60,262 nucleotides of DNA, from positions 1 to 60,262 of the forward strand of contig NZ_JACSJI010000024.1 in NCBI RefSeq assembly GCF_014349105.1. Reading direction: 5' to 3'. Within the stretch, counting starts at the first letter, position 1. The number at the start of each line of letters is the position of its first letter. Below are positions 1 through 9,950 of the stretch, piece after piece. Source of the DNA: Caulobacter sp. 17J80-11 (GTDB lineage Bacteria > Pseudomonadota > Alphaproteobacteria > Caulobacterales > Caulobacteraceae). The translations under genes were made by a program, and so were the position numbers. The notes under the pieces are model-generated. The model searched no databases and was not told the origin of the DNA. It was given only the letters and a program-made list of their open reading frames with translations.

Positions 1-920
<920 letters not shown>

Positions 921-928
921 TCCTGAAG

Positions 929-956
929 AGGGCGGCCTGCAGGCCGCCCTTTTTGT
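929..956 (+). terminator. Rho-independent terminator after sucB
   Basis: A perfect inverted repeat of nine to ten pairs (GGGCGGCCT / AGGCCGCCC) with a tiny loop is followed by TTTTTGTTT. It starts nine bases after the sucB stop codon and separates it from the DUF2007 gene. Confidence 0.9.
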
Positions 957-971
957 TTGGGGGGAGTTCCT

Positions 972-1421
972 GTGACTCTGGCGGTCGTCGCCCGCTTTTC
1001 GGATCTGAACGAAGCCCACGTGGCGTGCGCCGCCCTGCGCTCCGCCGGGCTGCAGGCCGTGGTGCTCGATGGTGCGATCGCCTCGGTCGAACCGCTGTCC
1101 CAACGGGCGTTCGGCGGCTCGCGCCTGTGCGTGCCCCTGACCGATCTGCCGGTCGCGCGCGAGATCCTGCGCGAGGCTCAGGCCGCGGCGGCCGCCGAGG
1201 CGCTGCCGTCCGATATCGAGATCCGGCCGCACCATCCGGCGTGGACGCTCGCATCCCTGTTCACCGCCGTGCTCGCCTCGAGCCCGGCCGGCTGGGCGGT
1301 CGACGCCGTGCGTCGTCGGCCCGACCCGATCCGCATCACCGGCGCCGTCCTGATCCTGGGCTGCATCGCCGTCTGGCTGCTGGCGGTGGTTTCCGCCCAG
1401 ATGCAGCCGGCGTCGTACTGA
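972..1421 (+). CDS. DUF2007-type protein with C-terminal membrane segment
   Basis: This protein of about 149 residues has an N-terminal half that matches the small DUF2007 fold: a ferredoxin-like stretch with VVARFSDLNEAHVACAALRSAG, a GSRLCVP strand and a LPVAREIL helix. Family members are called putative signal-transducing proteins, but no function is established. The second half has a hydrophobic stretch near residues 110-130 (ITGAVLILGCIAVWLLAVV), so the protein is probably membrane anchored. I chose the GTG at 972 because GGGGGGAG sits six bases upstream; a TTG at 957 falls inside the terminator tail. A paralogue follows 12 bases downstream. Confidence 0.7.
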   Translation: MTLAVVARFSDLNEAHVACAALRSAGLQAVVLDGAIASVEPLSQRAFGGSRLCVPLTDLPVAREILREAQAAAAAEALPSDIEIRPHHPAWTLASLFTAVLASSPAGWAVDAVRRRPDPIRITGAVLILGCIAVWLLAVVSAQMQPASY

Positions 1422-1433
1422 GCGGAGCGCCCT

Positions 1434-1679
1434 ATGCCCCTGGCCGTCGTCGAACGCTTCCAGTCGCTCCCCGAGGCGCAGGTGGCCCGCACGGCCCTGC
1501 GCTCAGCCGGGCTGGACGCGACCGTCCTCGATGACCCGCTGCCAGGCGTGATGCCGCTGGAGCCGGACGACGCCGGCGGCATTCGGTTGTGCGTCCCCGA
1601 GGCCGAGTTGCCCGCCGCCCAGGCGCTCCTCGCCGCCGCCCGCGAGATCGGCGACGCCGAGGCGGCGGATTCCGACTGA
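1434..1679 (+). CDS. Small DUF2007 domain protein, paralogue of the upstream gene
   Basis: An 81-residue protein that aligns with the first half of its neighbour: LAVVERFQSLPEAQVARTALRSAGL matches LAVVARFSDLNEAHVACAALRSAGL, and GGIRLCVPEAELPAAQALL matches GSRLCVPLTDLPVAREIL. It lacks the membrane segment, so it is the bare domain. The pair looks like a tandem duplication and is probably co-transcribed (12-base gap). No biochemical function can be read from the sequence. Confidence 0.7.
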   Translation: MPLAVVERFQSLPEAQVARTALRSAGLDATVLDDPLPGVMPLEPDDAGGIRLCVPEAELPAAQALLAAAREIGDAEAADSD

Positions 1680-1682
1680 TTT

Positions 1683-1698
1683 CGTTTGAACTCAAACG
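1683..1698. promoter_or_regulatory. Perfect 16-bp palindrome, possible operator
   Basis: CGTTTGA-AC-TCAAACG lies four bases after the second DUF2007 stop and about 150 bases before the TonB-dependent receptor start. It lacks a T-tract, so a repressor site for the receptor gene is more likely than a terminator; both are guesses. Confidence 0.3.
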
Positions 1699-1850
1699 GG
1701 TTGTCGTGAAGTCGAGCGCGGGTCGCGGCGTTCTGGGAAATTTCTGTTTCTTGCCGACGATAACCTGAGCAGCTCTACCTTTGCGCTCTTGTGCGACGCA
1801 GCAGGCTGCGCTTCTAGGCGCGGTCTTTCAGCTTCGCAGTTGCACAATAG

Positions 1851-4166
1851 ATGTCCTTCGTCGCGCTTTCGGCCCTGCTGGCCGCCGCTTCCGCTTCCGC
1901 CGAACCCGCCGCCGTCGAGGAACTGGTCGTCACCGCCCAGAAGCGCGAGCAGCGCCTGATCGACGCGCCGCTGTCGGTCGCCGTGGTCACCGGCGAGGCC
2001 ATGGAGCGCTCCGGCGGGCGCGACCTGAAGGACCTGCAGACCCTGACCTCGGGCCTGATCGTCACCTCCACCGCCAACGAGACCCAGACCACCGCCCGCC
2101 TGCGCGGCGTCGGCACGGTCGGCGACAATCCGGGGCTGGAGTCCTCGGTCGGCGTGGTGATCGACGGCGTCTATCGCCCGCGCACCGGCACGGCGATCAA
2201 CGATCTGGGCGAGCTGGACCGGATCGAGATCCTCAAGGGCCCGCAGGGCACCCTGTTCGGCAAGAACGCCTCGGCCGGCCTGATCAGCGTGCTGACCGCT
2301 GCGCCCGAGTTCAACACCTACCTCGAAGCCGAGGCCACGGTGGGCGAGCTGGGCACGCGGGGCGCGTCCCTGACCCTGAACGCCCCGATCACCGACACCC
2401 TGGCCGGTCGCCTGTTCGTGGCGCGGCGCCTGCGCGACGGCATCTATGACGTGCGCACCGGCGACGGCCCGCGCACCGAGCGCCAGGACAACAATCAGGA
2501 CTACTGGACCGCGCGGGGCCAGCTGCTGTTCACCCCCTCCGACGACGCCGAGATCCGGGTGATCGCCGACTACACGAAGCGCGAGGAGAACTGCTGCGCC
2601 GGCGTCATGCTGGTGCGCGGCCCGACCGCGGCCTGGATCGACGGCCTGGCCGCCGACGAGGGCGTCGCGCCCACGCCGAACCCGGGCGCCCGCACCGCCT
2701 GGTCGAACCGCTCCACCGCCCAGCAGATCGAGGACGCCGGCCTGTCGGTGCAGCTCGACCTGGACCTGGGCGCCGCGACCCTGACCTCGATCACCGCCGC
2801 GCGCAGCTGGTCGACGAAGAACGGCTACGACGCCGACTTCTCGACCGCCGACATCTACTACCGCGACCCGGACGGCTCGTTCGGCTCGGAGTTCGCCACC
2901 CTGAGCCAGGAACTGCGCCTGGCCGGCAAGCGCGACGCGCTGGACTGGATGGTCGGCGCCTTTCTGGCGGCCGAGGACGTCGAGCGTCGGGACGAGTACC
3001 TCTACGGCGCGGACTACGAGACCTATCTGGGCCTGCTGCTGACCGGCGGCGCCAACCCGAACCGGGTGTCGGAGATCACCGGCTTCGCGCCGGGCGCCGC
3101 CTTCGTCGCCGGCGAGGGCGCGCGCGACACCTACCGCCAGGAAGCCCGCACCCTGGCCCTGTTCACCAACGACACCTGGCGCTTGACCGAGCGGCTGGAG
3201 CTGACCGCGGGCCTGCGTTTCACCGCCGAGGACAAGGACCTGGCCTCGACCTGGCGCACCACCGACGGCGGCGCGGCCTGCGCCGCGGCCAAGGCGGCCG
3301 CGACCGGCGTCAGCGTCCTGTGCCTGCCCTGGTCGAACGGCGCCTTCAACGGGACCTCGCACCAGTCGCGCTCGGAGACCGCCTGGTCCGGCACCCTGAA
3401 GGCCTCCTGGCGCCTGAGCGACGAGGCGGTGACCTACGCCTCGTGGGCGCGCGGCTGGAAAGCCGGCGGCTTCAACCTGGACCGCGAGCAGACCGCCTAT
3501 CTGCTGGACGCCGACACCGCCTTCGAGGACGAGCGCGTGGACGCGTACGAACTGGGGGCCAAGACCCGCTGGTTCGACGGCGCGCTGGCCGTCGACGCCG
3601 CCGTCTTCCGCCAGGAGTTCCAGGATTTCCAGCTGAACACCTTCGCCAACGCCACCTTCGTGGTGCGCTCGGTGCCCGAGCTGACCTCCACGGGCGCGGA
3701 AGTGGAAGCCCGCTGGGCCACGCCGCTGGACGGCCTGAATCTGAGCGGCGGCGTCACCTACGCCGAGACCGAATTCGGCTCCGATCCGGTCACGGGCCTC
3801 GTCCGCCTGCCGGGCTCCCGCTCGGCCTTCGCGCCCCTGTGGTCGGCGGCGGCCGCGGCGGACTGGAGCCGCCCGATCGGCCACGGCCTGGAGGCCGGCG
3901 CCTGGCTCTCGGGCAAGTTCAACTCCGACTACAACACCGGTTCGGACCTCAATCCGCTGAAGATCCAGCCGGCCTTCTGGCGCGCCGACGCGCGCGTCTG
4001 GGTCGGCGCCGCCGACGGCCGATGGGCGGCGGAGCTGTGGGCCCGCAACCTGACCGACGAGCTCTACCGCCAGGTCGCCTTCGACGCCCCGCTGCAGGCC
4101 GGCACGGTCAACGCCTTCCTCGGCGAGCCGCGCAGCGTCGGCGTGACGGTGCGGGTGCGGCGCTAG
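1851..4166 (+). CDS. TonB-dependent outer-membrane receptor
   Basis: A 771-residue protein. After a short signal-like N-terminus comes a TonB-box region (EELVVTAQKREQ), then a plug domain with LRGVGT, VGVVIDGVYRPR and DRIEILKGPQGTLFGKNASA, then a long beta-barrel rich in aromatic and charged repeats (WARGWKAGGFNLDR, ELWARNLTDELYR) to the C-terminus. There is no STN domain, so it is not a FecA-like signalling receptor. It imports an unknown ligand (siderophore, saccharide or similar) across the outer membrane using TonB-ExbBD energy. The ATG directly follows an in-frame TAG, so no longer start exists; the n-region has no Lys or Arg, which is odd for a Sec signal. No transporter partner lies beside it. 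Confidence 0.9.
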   Translation: MSFVALSALLAAASASAEPAAVEELVVTAQKREQRLIDAPLSVAVVTGEAMERSGGRDLKDLQTLTSGLIVTSTANETQTTARLRGVGTVGDNPGLESSVGVVIDGVYRPRTGTAINDLGELDRIEILKGPQGTLFGKNASAGLISVLTAAPEFNTYLEAEATVGELGTRGASLTLNAPITDTLAGRLFVARRLRDGIYDVRTGDGPRTERQDNNQDYWTARGQLLFTPSDDAEIRVIADYTKREENCCAGVMLVRGPTAAWIDGLAADEGVAPTPNPGARTAWSNRSTAQQIEDAGLSVQLDLDLGAATLTSITAARSWSTKNGYDADFSTADIYYRDPDGSFGSEFATLSQELRLAGKRDALDWMVGAFLAAEDVERRDEYLYGADYETYLGLLLTGGANPNRVSEITGFAPGAAFVAGEGARDTYRQEARTLALFTNDTWRLTERLELTAGLRFTAEDKDLASTWRTTDGGAACAAAKAAATGVSVLCLPWSNGAFNGTSHQSRSETAWSGTLKASWRLSDEAVTYASWARGWKAGGFNLDREQTAYLLDADTAFEDERVDAYELGAKTRWFDGALAVDAAVFRQEFQDFQLNTFANATFVVRSVPELTSTGAEVEARWATPLDGLNLSGGVTYAETEFGSDPVTGLVRLPGSRSAFAPLWSAAAAADWSRPIGHGLEAGAWLSGKFNSDYNTGSDLNPLKIQPAFWRADARVWVGAADGRWAAELWARNLTDELYRQVAFDAPLQAGTVNAFLGEPRSVGVTVRVRR

Positions 4167-4174
4167 CAAACGCG

Positions 4175-4214
4175 CGTCATCCCGGAAGCCGCATAGCGGC
4201 TATCCGGGGTGACG
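4175..4214. repeat. Palindromic intergenic repeat (CGTCATCCCGGA type)
   Basis: An imperfect stem of about 18 pairs: CGTCATCCCGGA-AGCCGC, a three-base loop ATA, then GCGGCT-ATCCGGGGTGACG. It lies nine bases after the receptor stop. The sequence class resembles dispersed palindromes seen between genes in many alphaproteobacteria; it may also act as a terminator or RNA-stabilising hairpin. Confidence 0.6.
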
Positions 4215-4281
4215 TAGCGGGCGTTGCCTTCCCCAAGGGCGCCCACTAGGGTCCGCGCGGTTCCGTTTCAGAAGTGCGCCC

Positions 4282-5487
4282 ATGACCACCGTGACCCTCG
4301 ACGACATCCGCGCCGCCGCCGAGCGCATCAAGGACTTCGTCGACCGGACCCCGTGCCGCTATTCGCGCAAGCTGTCCCAGCGCACCGGGGCCGAGGTGTG
4401 GGTGAAGTTCGAGAACGCCCACTTCACCTCCTCCTTCAAGGAGCGGGGCGCGCGCAACAAGCTGATGCAGCTGTCGCCGGCGGAGAAGAAGCGCGGCGTG
4501 ATCGCGGCTTCGGCCGGCAACCACGCCCAGGCGCTGGCCTATCACGGCCAGCAGCTCGGCGTGCCGGTCACCATCGTGATGCCGCATGGCACGCCCTTCG
4601 TGAAGATCGAGAAGACCCGGTCCTACGGAGCCAACGTGGTGATCGAGGGCGGCGACTTCACCGAGGCGACCAACCACGCGATGAAGCTGCGCGACGAGCA
4701 TGACTACGTGTTCGTCTCGGCCTTCGACGACCTGCAGATCCTCACCGGCCAGGGCACCTGCGGCCTGGAGATGCTGGAGGACGCGCCCGACCTCGACGCG
4801 GTGATCGTGCCGATCGGCGGCGGCGGCCTGATCGCCGGCGTCGCCTCGGCGGTGAAGGCGCTGAAGCCCGGCATCAAGGTCTACGGCGTCGAGGCGGCCA
4901 TGTACCCGTCCTTCGTCGCCCGCCGGAAGGGCGAGAAGCCCAAGTGCGGCGGCCAGACCATCGCCGAGGGCATCGCCATCAAGGCGGTCGGCGAGATCCC
5001 GTTCGCGGTGGCCGACCCGCTGATCGACGAAGTGCTGGTGGTCGACGAGGCCGACTTCGAGCGCGCCGTGGCCATGTACGCCAACGTCGAGAAGACGGTG
5101 GCCGAGGGCGCCGGCGCCGGCGGCCTGGCCGCCCTGCTGCGCTATCCGGCCAAGTTCAAGGGGCAGAAGGTCGGCCTGGTGCTGGCCGGCGGCAACATCG
5201 ACGCGCGCATGCTGGCCTCGGTGCTCTACCGCGACATGGTCCGCCAGGGCCGCATGGTCACCTACCGCATCATCGGCGACGACCGTCCGGGCGTGCTGGC
5301 CGGCATGAGCGCGGTGATCGGCAAGCTGGGCGGCAACATCCTCGACGTCATCCACAACCGCCTCTCGCTGGAGGTGCCGGCCAAGGGCGCGGAGTACGAC
5401 ATCGTCGTCGAGACCCGCGACGAGCAGCACGCCGACGAGATCCGCCAGGCCCTGAAGGAAAGCGGCTATGTCCTCACCAATGCGTAA
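4282..5487 (+). CDS. ilvA: Threonine ammonia-lyase with C-terminal ACT domain
   Basis: A 401-residue PLP fold-type II enzyme that deaminates L-threonine to 2-oxobutyrate, the entry to isoleucine synthesis (or catabolism). The PLP lysine is Lys53 in [11 protein letters not shown], the substrate loop is SAGNHAQA, and the phosphate-binding loop is [10 protein letters not shown]. From about residue 325 an ACT domain follows ([23 protein letters not shown]). This single-ACT, roughly 400-residue form is intermediate between catabolic TdcB and the two-ACT E. coli IlvA, so which role dominates is open. The stop codon overlaps the start of the FKBP gene. Confidence 0.9.
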   Translation: MTTVTLDDIRAAAERIKDFVDRTPCRYSRKLSQRTGAEVWVKFENAHFTSSFKERGARNKLMQLSPAEKKRGVIAASAGNHAQALAYHGQQLGVPVTIVMPHGTPFVKIEKTRSYGANVVIEGGDFTEATNHAMKLRDEHDYVFVSAFDDLQILTGQGTCGLEMLEDAPDLDAVIVPIGGGGLIAGVASAVKALKPGIKVYGVEAAMYPSFVARRKGEKPKCGGQTIAEGIAIKAVGEIPFAVADPLIDEVLVVDEADFERAVAMYANVEKTVAEGAGAGGLAALLRYPAKFKGQKVGLVLAGGNIDARMLASVLYRDMVRQGRMVTYRIIGDDRPGVLAGMSAVIGKLGGNILDVIHNRLSLEVPAKGAEYDIVVETRDEQHADEIRQALKESGYVLTNA

Positions 5488-5983
5488 GGCGCTGGCCGTG
5501 TTCGCCCTGGCCGCGGCGCTTTCGGCCTGCGGCCCGAAGGTCGACCCGGCGGCGGCCGCCGCCGGCCTGGCCGAGGCCAAGGCCTTCTTCGCCAAGAACG
5601 CCAAGGCCGAGGGCGTGCGCACCCTGCCCGACGGCCTGCAGTACAAGGTCGTGCGCTCCGGCGCGCCGGACGCGCCGAAGCCGGACGTCAACGACGAGGT
5701 GAAGGTCCACTACGAGGGCGCCCTGCTGAACGGCGAGGTGTTCGACAGCTCCTTCGAGCGCGGCTCGCCCGAGACCTTCGAACTGGCCGGCCTGGTGAAG
5801 GCCTGGCAGGAAGCGATCCCGATGATGCGGGTGGGCGACGAGTGGATCCTCTACGTCCCGCCTGAGCTGGGCTATGGCGAAGAGGGCTCGCCGCCGACCA
5901 TTCCGCCGAACGCCACCCTGGTGTTCCGCATCGAACTGCTGGGCGTGCTGCCGCACGCCGGCGGCGAGAGCGGGAACGTCTGA
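5480..5983 (+). CDS. FKBP-type peptidyl-prolyl isomerase lipoprotein
   Basis: The N-terminus [18 protein letters not shown] is a lipoprotein signal with lipobox LSAC, so the protein is probably lipid-anchored in the periplasm. The mature part has a short helical spacer (EAKAFFAKNAKAEG) and one FKBP domain (LPDGLQYKVV, KVHYEGALLNGEVFDSSFERG, WILYVPPELGYGEEG, NATLVFRIELL), like the FkpA/FklB family folding helpers. The ATG at 5480 gives the best signal peptide; an in-frame ATG at 5468 would add four residues. The start overlaps the ilvA stop by eight bases, suggesting translational coupling. Confidence 0.85.
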   Translation: MRKALAVFALAAALSACGPKVDPAAAAAGLAEAKAFFAKNAKAEGVRTLPDGLQYKVVRSGAPDAPKPDVNDEVKVHYEGALLNGEVFDSSFERGSPETFELAGLVKAWQEAIPMMRVGDEWILYVPPELGYGEEGSPPTIPPNATLVFRIELLGVLPHAGGESGNV

Positions 5984-5987
5984 ACGC

Positions 5988-6986
5988 TCAGGCGCGCACG
6001 TCCACCGCGCGCGCCGCCGCCTTCAGCGGGCTCCAGGTCAGGGCCCGCGCGATCTCCAGCGAGCCGACAAGCCGGGCCGCCTGCACCGCCTTGCGCGCGC
6101 GCCAGGCGGCGGGCAGGCCGGCCAGCCCCGCCTTCAGCCCCCGCCAGGCCGCGCGTTCGCCCTTCAGGACCGAGCCCGCGACCAGGGCGGCGACCGCCGC
6201 CGCGTGCAGCGGGAAGGTGACCGCCAGCAGCAGCGGCGGGGTGTTCTTCACATAGGTCCACAGGCGGTTGCGCACGCCGTGCCACAGGGCGAAGTCCGAC
6301 CGGGCGCCCAGGGTGGACGAGCCGACGTGGCGGACGACGGCGTCCGGGACCAGCCGCACGCGCTCGCCGCGCAGCCGCAGCCGGTAGCCCAGGTCCATGT
6401 CCTCGCAGTAGCAGAAGAAGGCCTTGTCGAAGCCGCCGACGTCGAGGAACAGGGCGCGCTCGACCAGCATGGCCGCGCCGCAGGCGGCGAACACTTCGCC
6501 CGCCGGCACGCGCTCCGGCCGGGCGCGGCCGTAGCCGGCTCTGTAGGGCACGCCGGCCAGGGTCATGGCGTCGCCGGCGCCGTCCAGCACGGCCGGATCA
6601 TGCTCGGCGACCTGCAGGGAGGTGAAGCAGCGCACGTCGGGCTGCGCCTCCGCCGCCGCGACCAGAGCCTCCAGCCAGTCGGGCTCGGCGAAGGCGTCGG
6701 GGTTCAGCAGGGCAAGCCACCGTCCGCGCGCGGCCTGGGCGGCGCGGTTGTTGGCCTCGGCGAAGCCGAGGTTCTCGCCGAACTCGAGCAGGCGGAGCGC
6801 CGGGTCAGCCGCGGCGGCCGTCTGGGCTGCGCCGTCCCTGGATCCGTTGTCGGCGATCAGGATTTCGAAGTCCTGGAACGTCTGCGCCTTCAGGGCGGAA
6901 AGACAGCGGGCCAGAACCGGCCCGCTCTCGTAGGCGACGATCAGGACGCTGACCGCCGGGGCCGTCACGCGGCGGCTCGCAGCCAT
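5988..6986 (-). CDS. Family 2 glycosyltransferase
   Basis: About 332 residues. The N-terminus has the GT-A nucleotide-sugar fold: [45 protein letters not shown] and LLNPDAF, where NPD stands at the usual DxD position. [17 protein letters not shown] is the acceptor/base region typical of rhamnosyltransferase-like GT2 enzymes. A hydrophobic stretch near residues 245-275 suggests membrane association. The sugar and acceptor cannot be told. ATG at 6986 overlaps queG by 22 bases; GTG at 6968 would give a GTGA overlap and is equally possible. It ends four bases from the FKBP gene, tail to tail. Confidence 0.85.
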   Translation of the reverse strand: MAASRRVTAPAVSVLIVAYESGPVLARCLSALKAQTFQDFEILIADNGSRDGAAQTAAAADPALRLLEFGENLGFAEANNRAAQAARGRWLALLNPDAFAEPDWLEALVAAAEAQPDVRCFTSLQVAEHDPAVLDGAGDAMTLAGVPYRAGYGRARPERVPAGEVFAACGAAMLVERALFLDVGGFDKAFFCYCEDMDLGYRLRLRGERVRLVPDAVVRHVGSSTLGARSDFALWHGVRNRLWTYVKNTPPLLLAVTFPLHAAAVAALVAGSVLKGERAAWRGLKAGLAGLPAAWRARKAVQAARLVGSLEIARALTWSPLKAAARAVDVRA

Positions 6987-8119
6987 TCGGCCCGGACGTC
7001 GGGATCGTCCTCGCGTTCGAGCCGGCTGGCGGCGGCCGCGGTGAAGCGCTCCGGCGCCAGGCGCGACAGGGCCCAGGCGGCGGCCCCGCGCACGACCGGG
7101 GCGGGATCCTCCAGTAGGCGCTCGGCGGCGGCCGCCAGCGCGGGGTCTCCGGAGTTGCCGATCGCGTAGAGCACGTTGCGCACGAAGCGGTCGCGGCCGA
7201 TGCGCTTGACCGGCCCCTTGGCGAACAGCTCGCGGAAGCTCGGATCGTCGAGCCCGGCCAAATCCTCCAGCCTGGGCCCGCGCAGGGCGTCGCGCGCCTG
7301 CAGCTTCAGCTCGCGCCCGGCCTGGGCGAACTTGTTCCAGGGGCAGACCGCCAGGCAGTCGTCGCAGCCGTAGATCCGGTTGCCCGCCGCCTCGCGATAG
7401 CGCACCGGCCATGGGCCCGCGTGTTCGATGGTCAGATACGACAGGCAGGCCCGCGCATCGAGCTGGTAGGGGGCGGGGAAGGCGCCGGTCGGGCAGGCGT
7501 CCAGGCAGGCCCGGCACGAGCCGCACCGGTCGCGCTCTGGCGCGTCCGGCTCCAGCTCCAGCGTGGTCAGGATCGAGCCCAGGAACAGCCAGGAGCCGAA
7601 CTCGCGCGACACCAGGTTGGTGTGCTTGCCCTGCCAGCCCAGCCCGGCGGACTGGGCCAGCGGCTTCTCCATCAGGGGCGCGGTGTCGACGAACACCTTC
7701 AGCTCGCAGCCGGCCCCCTGGGCCAGCCAGCGGCCCAGCTGCTTCAGCCGCTTCTTGACGACGTCATGGTAGTCGTCCCCCTGGGCGTAGACCGAGATCA
7801 CGCCGCGACCCCTGTCCTTCAGCGCCTCCAGCGGATCGGCGTCCGGGCCGTAGTTGACGCCCAGCACGATGGCCGAGCGCGCACCCTCCCACATGGCCCT
7901 GGGGTGGACGCGGCGCTCCAGCGTCTCCTCCATCCAGCCCATGGTGCCGTGCCGGCCCTTCTGCACGAAGGTCCGCAGCCGGTCCGACGCCGGCCAGGGG
8001 GCCTCGACCGAGGCGAAGCGGCAGACGTCGAAGCCGAGCGCCAGGGCTTCCGCGCGGATGGTTTCGCGCAGGTCAGGCGCCCTGAAGGCCTTGGCGGCGT
8101 TGCAGATCGATTGCGACAC
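6965..8119 (-). CDS. queG: Epoxyqueuosine reductase QueG
   Basis: A 384-residue cobalamin- and iron-sulfur-dependent enzyme that makes the last step to queuosine in the wobble position of GUN tRNAs. Seen directly: two 4Fe-4S motifs, [14 protein letters not shown] and [13 protein letters not shown], the family signature [25 protein letters not shown], and a C-terminal HEAT-like part ([16 protein letters not shown]). The length is normal for QueG. The GTG start lies inside the end of the upstream gene (47-base overlap), and the stop overlaps the glycosyltransferase start, so this group is probably one transcript. Confidence 0.95.
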   Translation of the reverse strand: MSQSICNAAKAFRAPDLRETIRAEALALGFDVCRFASVEAPWPASDRLRTFVQKGRHGTMGWMEETLERRVHPRAMWEGARSAIVLGVNYGPDADPLEALKDRGRGVISVYAQGDDYHDVVKKRLKQLGRWLAQGAGCELKVFVDTAPLMEKPLAQSAGLGWQGKHTNLVSREFGSWLFLGSILTTLELEPDAPERDRCGSCRACLDACPTGAFPAPYQLDARACLSYLTIEHAGPWPVRYREAAGNRIYGCDDCLAVCPWNKFAQAGRELKLQARDALRGPRLEDLAGLDDPSFRELFAKGPVKRIGRDRFVRNVLYAIGNSGDPALAAAAERLLEDPAPVVRGAAAWALSRLAPERFTAAAASRLEREDDPDVRAEWLRAAA

Positions 8120-9158
8120 GTTGACTGGCGAGGGCCTCGAGCTGCTCCAGCGACGGCAGGAGCGTCTGCCAGTCTACCTCGCCGGGCGCTTCGATGCGCG
8201 TGGCCATCTCCCGCAGGACATTCACGAGCAGGCGCTCGACGTCGGCGCTGTCCTTGTAGGTCGCCAGCGCCCGCTCGGCGGTGACCAGTAGCTCGGTGCC
8301 GGCCAGGACGCGGGTTCCGCGGACCTCGGCGAGCAGTCTCGTTGCGTTGGCTTCCACCTTGGCGGCCGCGACCTCAGACGCGTCGGCGTATTCGCGGAGG
8401 CGCGCGGCCAGGGCCGCTTCGTCGACAGGCTTGGAAAGCAGGACGGCCTGTTCGGCGGTCAGCAGCTCGATCAGCGCCAGGTTGGTGCTCTGGGAGGCCG
8501 AGACCAGGTGGCGCTGCGGGTGGTCCGCCGGCGCGAACGCGGTCGTCGCCGTCCCGAGTTCGTTCTCGGCTTCCGCGATGGCGATGCTGACGTTCAGCAG
8601 TTCCGGGACCAGGCCCTCCGCGGCGCGCTTGTCGCCGCCGGCCGTCGCCTGGACCTGCGGGATGATGCGCCCGACGAGGATCCGGTTCTTTTCGAAGTCG
8701 CGGCGCAGGATCTCGGGAAGATCGTTCAGGGCCCGGGTCATCTTGGCGAACGACGCATCGGCGGCGGCGAAGGCGGGCGGCACGGGCGGCGGCGCCGAGG
8801 CGGCGGCGTCGAGCTTCGCGCCCATGGCGGCCCAGGCCTGCTCCTGTTCCGCCCCCCAGGTCTTCGCCCAGGTGCGGCCGTCGCGCTTGGCGCGGCGGTC
8901 GTAGAAGTCGAGCGCGACGTCGGCGCCGTCCAGGACCTCCACGAAGGCGTCGGACTGCTCCTGCAGGGATTGCTGGATCGCCGTGCTCCAGACCGCGACC
9001 TCCGCCAGATAGGCCCGCATCTGCGCGGCCGGGTCCCCGGCGGCCGGCGCCGGGGCTGAAGACTGGGCCGAAGACCGGACCGGAGACTGGGCCTTCGCGA
9101 TGGCGGGCGACGCGGCGGCCAGGACGAGCGCGGCGAGCGCGGCGGTCAGTTTCCTCAC
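8073..9158 (-). CDS. Secreted helical protein of unknown function
   Basis: A 361-residue protein with a Sec signal peptide ([21 protein letters not shown], likely cut after AIA or AKA) and an Ala/Pro/Ser linker. The rest is predicted helical and rich in Ala, Glu and Leu, without cysteines or recognisable catalytic motifs, so it should act in the periplasm. I do not recognise a family. GTG at 9158 is supported by GGGGGGAG a few bases upstream. The gene sits between the FzlA-like gene and queG on the same strand and overlaps queG by 47 bases. Confidence 0.65.
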   Translation of the reverse strand: MRKLTAALAALVLAAASPAIAKAQSPVRSSAQSSAPAPAAGDPAAQMRAYLAEVAVWSTAIQQSLQEQSDAFVEVLDGADVALDFYDRRAKRDGRTWAKTWGAEQEQAWAAMGAKLDAAASAPPPVPPAFAAADASFAKMTRALNDLPEILRRDFEKNRILVGRIIPQVQATAGGDKRAAEGLVPELLNVSIAIAEAENELGTATTAFAPADHPQRHLVSASQSTNLALIELLTAEQAVLLSKPVDEAALAARLREYADASEVAAAKVEANATRLLAEVRGTRVLAGTELLVTAERALATYKDSADVERLLVNVLREMATRIEAPGEVDWQTLLPSLEQLEALASQRVAIDLQRRQGLQGA

Positions 9159-9206
9159 GAGACTCCCCCCGAATTCAGAAATTCCCGAGCGCGGAACTTC
9201 CGGAAC

Positions 9207-9893
9207 TCAGAAGTCCAGGTCGTCGTAGTGCTCGGCCGGCGGAATGCCGGGTTGGCGGTCGGCCAGCAACGGACGGAAGCAGGGGCGCGACTTGATCCTC
9301 GAATACCACGTTTTCAACGCAGGGTAGTCGCGCCAGGGGACTTCGCCGAAATAGTCCAGCACCGACAGGTGCGCGGCGGCGGCGATGTCGGCCAGGCTGA
9401 GCCTGCGGCCGGCCAGCCAGTCGCGCGCCTGCAGCAGCTCGTCGAAATAACCGAGGTGACGGCGCAGGGCCTCGCGGCCGGCCCGCATGGCCGGCATGTC
9501 GGGCGGCCCCAGGCGCAGCAGGCGCTTCTCCATCTTCTCGTGGAGCAGCAGGGCGTTGACCTCGTAGTCGAACTTCTTGTCGAACCACTGCAGCAGGCGG
9601 CGCGCCTCGGCCCGCTCGGCCGGCGAGGGCGAGAGCAGGGCGTCGCCCTTGGCGGTCTCTTCCAGGTGGTCGAGGATGGCGCGGGTCTCGCACACGACCA
9701 GTTGGCCCCGGTCGGTCTCCTCGACCAGCACCGGGGTCAGGCCGGACGGGTTCAGCGCCTCGAACTCGGGGTTCGGCTCCCAGTAGCGGACCACCACCTC
9801 GTCGAAATCGAGGCGCTTCTCGCCCAACGCCAGCCGCGCCTGACGCGAGGCCGGATCGAGCGGAAAGTGGTGCAGGGTACGCCGCGGGGTCAT
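9207..9893 (-). CDS. fzlA: Glutathione S-transferase-like protein, probable FtsZ-binding FzlA
   Basis: 228 residues with an N-terminal thioredoxin-like GST domain (LHHFPLDPASRQARLALGEKRL, SGLTPVL, TRAILDHLEE) and an all-helical GST C-domain (WLAGRRLSLADIAAAAHLSVLDYFG). The tail ends in PAEHYDDLDF. That tail, the HFPLDP start and the neighbourhood (queG, uppP, NDUFA9-like gene) fit FzlA, the alphaproteobacterial GST-like protein that binds FtsZ filaments and promotes constriction. FzlA is known as an FtsZ regulator rather than a glutathione enzyme. Assignment to FzlA is from memory of motifs and context; a plain GST is the alternative. Confidence 0.75.
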   Translation of the reverse strand: MTPRRTLHHFPLDPASRQARLALGEKRLDFDEVVVRYWEPNPEFEALNPSGLTPVLVEETDRGQLVVCETRAILDHLEETAKGDALLSPSPAERAEARRLLQWFDKKFDYEVNALLLHEKMEKRLLRLGPPDMPAMRAGREALRRHLGYFDELLQARDWLAGRRLSLADIAAAAHLSVLDYFGEVPWRDYPALKTWYSRIKSRPCFRPLLADRQPGIPPAEHYDDLDF

Positions 9894-9950
9894 GTCCGAT
9901 CCGATGCGCCCGGGCTTCTTAAGGACTCGTTCACCGCAACCGCTTCCGCC

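Noticed and set aside
1692-4169. 825-codon minus-strand open frame across the TonB receptor
   Set aside because: It is antisense to a clear receptor gene, is full of Gly, Ala, Arg and Val as expected from GC-rich shadow frames, and has no motifs.
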